From CAYTZH01 sp964442285 (GTDB taxonomy: Bacteria > Myxococcota_A > UBA9160 > JAFDET01): a DNA stretch of 21,144 nucleotides. Positions 16,581 through 21,144 of the stretch are shown here, piece by piece. Numbering within the stretch: position 1 is the first letter of the stretch; each line of letters starts with the position of its first letter. Location: the NCBI GenBank assembly GCA_964442285.1, contig CAYTZH010000062.1:1-21144 (forward strand), read 5' to 3'. The position numbers and the translations under genes were made by a program. The notes under the pieces are model-generated. The model had not been told where the DNA came from, did not search any database, and saw nothing but the letters and a program-made list of their open reading frames with translations.

Positions 16581-18772
16581 GCCGACATCGGCTCGAAGCC
16601 CGCTGGGCCCTGGCGCTCGGGCTCGCGGCCCTGGTCGCGCTGGGCCTCGCCGGCCGCGCCGACGCCGCCGACATCCTCCTGGACAAGCCGGTCCGCGCGG
16701 CCGGCCTGATCTTCTTCCCCTCCCGGGGGGATCCCGATCTCTACTACTACGCGCCGGTTCGCGCGCGGCTGGCGCGTACCGAGACCGGGCTGCCCCGGTT
16801 CTCCTTCCTGCGGTACGTCCAGAACGTGCGCTCGGAGCTCGGCGAGGACGACGTGCTCGAGGGCGAGGGCGGCGGCATCGTCCACGCCGTCGTCAGCCTC
16901 GGGATCACCGACGAGGAGCTGGACCAGGCCCGCAGCGAGCTGCAGCGGGTGAAGCCGGGCGCGAGGATCGAAGGACCGGTGCTCTTCGACGAGGGGACCT
17001 TCGCCCTGGTTTCCTCGTTCACGGCCGAGAACGGCGAGTTCACCCGCAATCTGGTGGGCCTGGGCGCCGCCCCGGTACTGGACAACACCAAGGCCGCCGT
17101 GTCGCTTCACCTGACGCGGATGGGCTCCAAGGTGCTCTGGGAGTCGTTCCACACCGCTACCCCGGACATCTCCTTCCTGTTCAGCATGCGGCTCTCGGGC
17201 TACCGCTCGCCCAAGCAGGCCGTCATGGAGGCCGACCTCGAAGAGGTCTACGAGCACGAGTCGTTCAAGAGCGATTTCGGCGCCGCCGCCAGCCTGGATG
17301 CCGGCGTGGCGATCCCGGTGGACGAGATCGTCGGCGCCGTCGCGGCCGGCGCCTCGGGCGGCGCCGGGGCGGGGGCCCTGGGGAGCCTCCCCAACCTGGA
17401 CGTGGGCGTCGCGGGGCACCTGGGCGGCCTCTTCCAGTCCAGCATCGACGAGGCCTTCGACGAGCTGCGCCAGCGGGGCGCCATCCGCATCGAGTACGTC
17501 GGCGAGGACGACGAGCTCCAGGAGATCATCCGCGAGACCTATGACTCGCTCCGCGACGCCATCCTGAAGCCGGCGCCCCGGCTCGCCGCCAACGCCACCT
17601 CCGGCACCGGCGCTCCGGAGAAGAAGGGCAAGAAGAAGAAGAAGAAGGCGAAGAAGCGGTCCGTGCCGGAGGCGACGATCTCGTCCCGGAAGATCGAGCC
17701 GGGCGCGAAGGACCCGGCCCAGCAGCTCGCCGCAGCCACACAGGGCACGCCGCCGACGCCCAACGCGTCCAAGGCCGAGAAGCCCGAGCCGAAGAAGAAG
17801 AAGCCGAAGAAGAAGAAGAAGCCGAAGCAGAAGAAGGGGTCGGACAAGGCTTCCAAGCAGGTCCCGCCCACCGCTGCGGCCGCCGACCCGGGCTGCGCCG
17901 AGGGAACCACCGCGGGCCAGAAGAAGGACCCGGGCCAGTCCTTCGAGGGCCTGGCCAAGGTCACCTTCGCCGCCGACGTCTGCCTGGTGATGCGCTACGT
18001 GAAGCGCAAGACCCGCCAGACCGGAACCTTCCGGCTGGATCTGCGGAAGTACACCGCCTCCACCCTGGAGGTGCCCTTCGCCGAGAACATCGGCGACCTC
18101 CGGAGCCTCCTCGACAACGCCGCCATCTTCCGGAGCGTGAACCTGGACGACCCGCTCTACAAGCAGCGCGAGATCGCTGCCTCCCTCAACGGCGTCGGCG
18201 CCCCGGACTTCGGCCGCTTCCTGAACTACGTGGCGGTCCAGATGCGCAAGCAGCACGAGGGTGGAGACACCACCTACGACGAGGTGCGCATCGACCGGAA
18301 CACCTTCAGCCGCCGCGGCAACGACTTCAAGCTGCTCTACGGCTGGAAGGGCGACGACGACCGCGATCTCTGGATGGGCTACCAGTTCCGCACGCAGTGG
18401 AGCTTCGCGGGGGGCAACCAGGTGGAGACGGAGTGGACGCCGGCGACGTTCTCGGCGATCGATCTGGCGCCGCCCTACGAGCGCCGGACCATCCAGCTCG
18501 ACGGAAGCCCCGAGGACCTGGCCGACGCCCAGGTGCGCTCGGTCACCGTGCGGATCTACTACGAGCTCGGGGGCGAGGAGAAGGTGGAGCAGGTCACCCT
18601 GCGGGCGGACCGCGGCGACGCCTCCCGGCGGGTGGAGTTCATCGTACCCCTGGGCCAGCTGGACTACGACTTCGAGATCCAGTGGCGGCTCCGGGGCAAT
18701 CGGACGGTCTCGTCGGGCCGCGGGACGACGAACAGCAGCGTGCTCTACGTGGACGAGCTTCCCGAGACCTAG
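16577..18772 (+). CDS. Secreted two-domain family protein with lysine-rich linkers, plus-strand member (731 aa)
   Basis: The GTG start at 16577 overlaps the upstream TGA (GTGA). An upstream ATG at 16547 would extend into the previous gene and lengthen the signal peptide needlessly. The signal peptide ends ADA at about residue 30. The N-terminal module has DLYYYAPVRARLAR then LPRFSFLRYV (about 53-82) and GGGIVHAVVS. VLWESFHTATPDISFLFSM lies at about 185-203. A glycine/alanine-rich stretch covers about 248-285, followed by ELRQRGAIRIEYVGEDDE. Two lysine tracts lie at residues 348-361 and 402-420. The C-terminal module begins near residue 518 with FRSVNLDDPLYKQREIAASL, then LNYVAVQMRKQ, YQFRTQWSFAGGN, LAPPYERRTIQL and FEIQWRLRGNRTVSSGR. 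Order and motifs match the 1-1377, 1398-3471 and 3487-5286 products, which lie on the opposite strand more than 11 kb away. Two cysteines (PGCAEG and DVCLVM) flank the start of the C-terminal half. No enzyme motif is seen. The role is unknown; a surface or periplasmic structural subunit is my inference. Confidence 0.9.
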   Translation: MSRHRLEARWALALGLAALVALGLAGRADAADILLDKPVRAAGLIFFPSRGDPDLYYYAPVRARLARTETGLPRFSFLRYVQNVRSELGEDDVLEGEGGGIVHAVVSLGITDEELDQARSELQRVKPGARIEGPVLFDEGTFALVSSFTAENGEFTRNLVGLGAAPVLDNTKAAVSLHLTRMGSKVLWESFHTATPDISFLFSMRLSGYRSPKQAVMEADLEEVYEHESFKSDFGAAASLDAGVAIPVDEIVGAVAAGASGGAGAGALGSLPNLDVGVAGHLGGLFQSSIDEAFDELRQRGAIRIEYVGEDDELQEIIRETYDSLRDAILKPAPRLAANATSGTGAPEKKGKKKKKKAKKRSVPEATISSRKIEPGAKDPAQQLAAATQGTPPTPNASKAEKPEPKKKKPKKKKKPKQKKGSDKASKQVPPTAAAADPGCAEGTTAGQKKDPGQSFEGLAKVTFAADVCLVMRYVKRKTRQTGTFRLDLRKYTASTLEVPFAENIGDLRSLLDNAAIFRSVNLDDPLYKQREIAASLNGVGAPDFGRFLNYVAVQMRKQHEGGDTTYDEVRIDRNTFSRRGNDFKLLYGWKGDDDRDLWMGYQFRTQWSFAGGNQVETEWTPATFSAIDLAPPYERRTIQLDGSPEDLADAQVRSVTVRIYYELGGEEKVEQVTLRADRGDASRRVEFIVPLGQLDYDFEIQWRLRGNRTVSSGRGTTNSSVLYVDELPET
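17618..17836 (+). repeat. Two AAG-rich polypurine tracts encoding poly-lysine linkers
   Basis: 17618-17659 encodes residues 348-361 (10 of 14 are Lys) and 17771-17836 covers residues 399-420 (Lys-Pro-rich). Both consist largely of AAG triplets, with runs of four to six, in an otherwise GC-rich gene. They sit between the N- and C-terminal modules. AAG was chosen almost exclusively over AAA, in line with the genome's codon bias. Confidence 0.85.
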
Positions 18773-18791
18773 GTTCGACGTCGCGAACGTC

Positions 18792-18796
18792 AGGAG
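18792..18796 (+). promoter_or_regulatory. Ribosome binding site AGGAG favouring the start at 18806
   Basis: AGGAG lies nine bases before the ATG at 18806 but only three before an in-frame ATG at 18800. The spacing favours 18806; the choice changes only two residues (Met-Arg) of the signal peptide. Confidence 0.55.
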
Positions 18797-18805
18797 AGGA
18801 TGCGC

Positions 18806-20077
18806 ATGGGCTTCTGGGCAAACCGACGACGCGGCGGACCGATGCTGCCGTGGCTGGCGCTGGCGCCGCTGCTGCTCGCGGCGGCGCCAGCCGACGCGCA
18901 GGTCGAGGATCCGGAGTTCCAGGACTTCTTCTTCAGCGTGTGTCAGGGCCAGCCGACCGGCACCCTGGCGACGCGCTGCGCCGAGACCCCGAACGCCGAC
19001 GGCGACCTGTCGGGCGACAGCGAGGCCTCCCTGAATCCCAGCCAGGGCGTCACGGCCAACGAGGGGGCGCTCTACCGGGCGCGGGAGCGGCAGCGGACCA
19101 TCCGGGAGATGCTCGAGCGGCGGCGCGAGGAGGAGGCCGCACCCGACACCACGATCCGCGAGAGCGGCCGCCTGAGCCTCCTGGCCAACGGTCGCTACGT
19201 GGGCATCGACCAGGACGACTCCGACAACCAGCGGGCCCTGGACGGGGACGTCTGGAGCGCCCACCTCGGAGGTGACTTCCGGCTCGGCAACGGCCTCGTG
19301 GTGGGCGCCCTGTTTGCCTACGAGCACGCCGAGTCCTCCTTCGAAGGGGAGCAGCTGGGCGTCAATTTCACCCCCGCCGGCGAGTCCGGCTCGATCGACT
19401 CGGAGTCCTACTCGGTCACGGTCTTCGGCTCGTTCGCCCCGACGGGCGCCCTCGAAGGCTTCTACATCGACGGCAACATCGGCTACGAGCTGAGCCACTA
19501 CACCTTCGACCGCCAGTCGATCTTCCAGGAGACCACGCGAACCCTGGCCCAGGTGCCCTCGAACGTGCGCGGCACCCCGGACGGCGACGAGTTCAGTCTC
19601 GGCGCGAACATGGGCTACGAGCTGAGCCTCGGCGCGCTGAGCCTCGGGCCCTGGGTGGGGCTCAGCTACGTGCGGACCCGCATCGACAGCTACAAGGAGC
19701 GCGACCTCAGCGGAGCCGGCCTCAACCTCCGCTACGACGCCCAGCAGCGGAACTCCCTGCTCTCCACCGTGGGCCTCCGCACCAGCTACGCCCTGAGCTT
19801 CGACTGGGGCGTACTGATCCCCCAGCTGCGCTTCGCCTGGGAGCACGAGTTCAGCGAGGCGCGCCCCCGGGTCGAGAGCCGCTACGTCCTCGACCCGACG
19901 CCCACCCGATTCGTCGTCCGCGGCGACCGGCCGGACCCCAACTACGTCCAGGCGGGCGCCGCGGTGTCCGCCGTGCTCCCCAACGGCTGGATCCCCTTCG
20001 TCGACTACGAGAGCCTGATTGGGTACCGGAACCTCGAACGCCACACGGTCACCGTCGGCCTCCGCAAGGAGCTCTGA
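18806..20077 (+). CDS. Autotransporter-type outer-membrane beta-barrel protein (423 aa)
   Basis: The signal peptide has a basic start (MGFWANRRRGG), a hydrophobic core (PWLALAPLLLAA) and cleavage at about ADA before Q. A short N-terminal region of about 100 residues has two cysteines (SVCQGQPTG...RCAET), a GDLSGDSEASLNPSQG motif and a charged helix (RARERQRTIREMLERRREEE). The rest is an autotransporter-like barrel (PF03797 type): alternating strands such as VWSAHLGGDFRLGNGLVVGA, YSVTVFGSFAPTG, GFYIDGNIGYELSHYTFD, LGPWVGLSYVRTRIDSY, LLSTVGLRTSYALSF, ending with HTVTVGLRKEL. The final residue is Leu rather than the usual Phe/Trp. There is no large passenger, so it is more likely a channel or anchor than a secretor of its own long domain. 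The preceding helix could plug the pore, as in other barrels of this type. The gene follows the large secreted protein by 33 nt and is probably in the same operon. Confidence 0.87.
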   Translation: MGFWANRRRGGPMLPWLALAPLLLAAAPADAQVEDPEFQDFFFSVCQGQPTGTLATRCAETPNADGDLSGDSEASLNPSQGVTANEGALYRARERQRTIREMLERRREEEAAPDTTIRESGRLSLLANGRYVGIDQDDSDNQRALDGDVWSAHLGGDFRLGNGLVVGALFAYEHAESSFEGEQLGVNFTPAGESGSIDSESYSVTVFGSFAPTGALEGFYIDGNIGYELSHYTFDRQSIFQETTRTLAQVPSNVRGTPDGDEFSLGANMGYELSLGALSLGPWVGLSYVRTRIDSYKERDLSGAGLNLRYDAQQRNSLLSTVGLRTSYALSFDWGVLIPQLRFAWEHEFSEARPRVESRYVLDPTPTRFVVRGDRPDPNYVQAGAAVSAVLPNGWIPFVDYESLIGYRNLERHTVTVGLRKEL

Positions 20078-20105
20078 GCGCGCCGCCGGACGGTGGGCGG
20101 CGGCG

Positions 20106-21144
20106 ATGGTCGGAGCGCTCGCGCTGGCCCTCGCCTGCGCCTCGGGCGGCGCGCCCCGCTCTGCAGCCCCGCCGCGCGGCGCAGACGCCGACGACCTGCT
20201 CGTGGTGGACTGCCTCCTCCCCGGCGTGGTGCGCCAGCTCGGCCGCAACGCCACCTACGTCCGGGCGCGCCGGCCGATCAAGACGTCGGCCGAGGACTGC
20301 CGCCGCCGCGGCGGCGAGCACGAGATCCGCGGCGAGGAGGCCTACGAGGAGTCGCTGCGCGCCTGGCTTCCGCTGGCCAAGCAGGGCGATCCCGAGGCCC
20401 AGAACTACGTCGGCCAGCTCTACGAGCAGAGCGTCCCCCCGGACTACGACCTCGCCGCCGTCTGGTACCGACGCGCGGCCGAGCAGGGCGACCCCCGAGC
20501 CCAGATCAACCTGGGCCAGCTCTACGAGAGCGGCCGGGGCGTCCCGGCGGACCCGGCCCGGGCCCGGGCGTGGTACCGACGCGCCTCGGGCCTGACCGAC
20601 CAGGGGCTCGCCTACGTTCCGGCCCCCGCCGATCCCGCCGAGACCCGCCGATTGGAGCGCGCCCTCGAGGCGCGCGAGCGGGCGCTGCGGGAGGCGGAGC
20701 AGGAGCTCCGGCGCCTGCGCGCGGAGCGGACGCCGCCTCCGCGGGACCCCGATCCCGCCCTGCGACGGGAGCTCGAGCGCCTCCGCGCCGACCTCGCGCG
20801 CGCGCGCCGCGAGCTGGCCGAGGCGCGCGAGAAGCCGGCCGTGCCCGACCCGGCGCTCGAGCGCGAGGTCGCCCGGCTCCAGACGGCCCTCGCGGACGCC
20901 GAGCGCGAGCGCGACGCCACCAGCCAGGCGCTGCCGGAGCGCGACGCCGAGATCCGCACCCTGCAGGCGGAGGTCTCGCGACAGCGGGAGCAGCTCTCCC
21001 GCCAGCGCGAGCAGCTCGAGAGCCTGCAGCGGCCCGCCGATCCCGCCGACCTCCCCGGCCCGACCCTCCAGATCATCGAGCCCCCGGTGCCACCCCGGAC
21101 CCGGGGCGTGCAGGTGGTGGCGTCGGCGCCGGGGCCTGCCTCCC
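20106..21144 (+). CDS. Sel1-repeat and coiled-coil protein, N-terminal part (runs off window)
   Basis: The ATG at 20106, 28 nt after the previous stop, is the first usable start; no ATG, GTG or TTG lies in frame nearby upstream. The N-terminus is hydrophobic up to ALALAC (Cys11), which could be a short atypical lipoprotein or secretion signal. A region with LVVDCLLPGVVRQLG and RRPIKTSAEDCRRRGGE precedes two Sel1-type repeats (about residues 92-127 and 128-163: QGDPEAQNYVGQLYE...DLAAVWYRRAAEQ, GDPRAQINLGQLYESGRGVP). Residues about 180-310 form a long E/R/A/L coiled coil. The visible end, PTLQIIEPPVPP, looks like the lead into an extracellular beta domain. From memory, proteins with this N-terminal and Sel1 arrangement often carry a C-terminal caspase (C14) domain; that part would lie beyond 21144 and is not seen. 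No stop occurs in the window (346 complete codons). Confidence 0.85.
   Translation, partial: MVGALALALACASGGAPRSAAPPRGADADDLLVVDCLLPGVVRQLGRNATYVRARRPIKTSAEDCRRRGGEHEIRGEEAYEESLRAWLPLAKQGDPEAQNYVGQLYEQSVPPDYDLAAVWYRRAAEQGDPRAQINLGQLYESGRGVPADPARARAWYRRASGLTDQGLAYVPAPADPAETRRLERALEARERALREAEQELRRLRAERTPPPRDPDPALRRELERLRADLARARRELAEAREKPAVPDPALEREVARLQTALADAERERDATSQALPERDAEIRTLQAEVSRQREQLSRQREQLESLQRPADPADLPGPTLQIIEPPVPPRTRGVQVVASAPGPAS

Noticed and set aside
17618..17836. AAG repeats as a phase-variation switch
   Set aside because: The unit is a triplet, so changes in copy number keep the reading frame; they could change linker length but not switch the gene off.
16340..20254. A 1304-codon open frame on the minus strand opposite the plus-strand convoy
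   Set aside because: Its composition is low-complexity and it is antisense to three well-supported genes with signal peptides and domains.
1..21144. CRISPR arrays, tRNA/rRNA genes, transposases or integrases
   Set aside because: None seen: no regular spaced repeats, no cloverleaf-like or conserved RNA segments, and no DDE or recombinase motifs in the supported proteins. Base composition looks uniform.

Overview
The window is a GC-rich (roughly 70% by eye), densely coding segment from a Gram-negative bacterium. The envelope type follows from three lipoprotein signal peptides, an autotransporter-type outer-membrane beta-barrel and a YdbH/AsmA-type protein. Codon use (G/C in nearly every third position), the metacaspase-DUF4384 protein and the Sel1 protein would fit a deltaproteobacterial or myxobacterial-like lineage, but nothing here fixes the taxon. 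A 100-N run at 3201-3300 shows that this is a scaffolded, probably draft or metagenomic, assembly. I see no RNA genes, mobile elements or CRISPR arrays.

The layout is two convoys of genes diverging from one point near 11.16 kb. Leftward (minus strand), in order of transcription: a YdbH-type phospholipid-transport-like protein (8722-11163), then after a 68-nt spacer with a possible promoter, five tightly packed genes for secreted proteins (6566-8653, 5283-6554, 3487-5286, 1398-3471 with the gap inside it, and 1-1377 running off the window). Rightward (plus strand): an exported metacaspase-like protein with a C-terminal DUF4384 domain (11162-13324), a 170-nt spacer, a lipoprotein with a second DUF4384-like domain (13495-14754), two more lipoproteins (14758-15225 and 15225-16580), a large secreted protein (16577-18772), an autotransporter-barrel protein (18806-20077), and the start of a Sel1-repeat/coiled-coil protein (20106 to the window end).

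The main observation is that the secreted proteins at 1-1377, 1398-3471, 3487-5286 and 16577-18772 are diverged paralogues of one two-domain family, and those at 5283-6554 and 6566-8653 look like shorter or rearranged relatives. The shared plan is a signal peptide; an N-terminal module with a Y-Y-Y/x-P...L-A...F-S-F-L-R-Y-V type motif; a central L-L-W-E-S-L / P-D-I-S type motif; a variable middle (glycine-zipper, lysine-rich or charged helix); and a C-terminal beta-rich module opening with V-N-L-x-D-P-x-F-x-x-R-E-I and holding a Y-Q-x-Q-W-S-x-R-G-G strand. I cannot assign this family to a named domain. Gene overlaps (ATGA, TGATG, GTGA) and the shared divergent start region suggest coordinated expression. 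A plausible but unproven reading is a multi-subunit envelope or surface assembly built from paralogous exported subunits, lipoproteins and an outer-membrane barrel, accompanied by one exported caspase-like protease and perhaps a second beyond the right edge.
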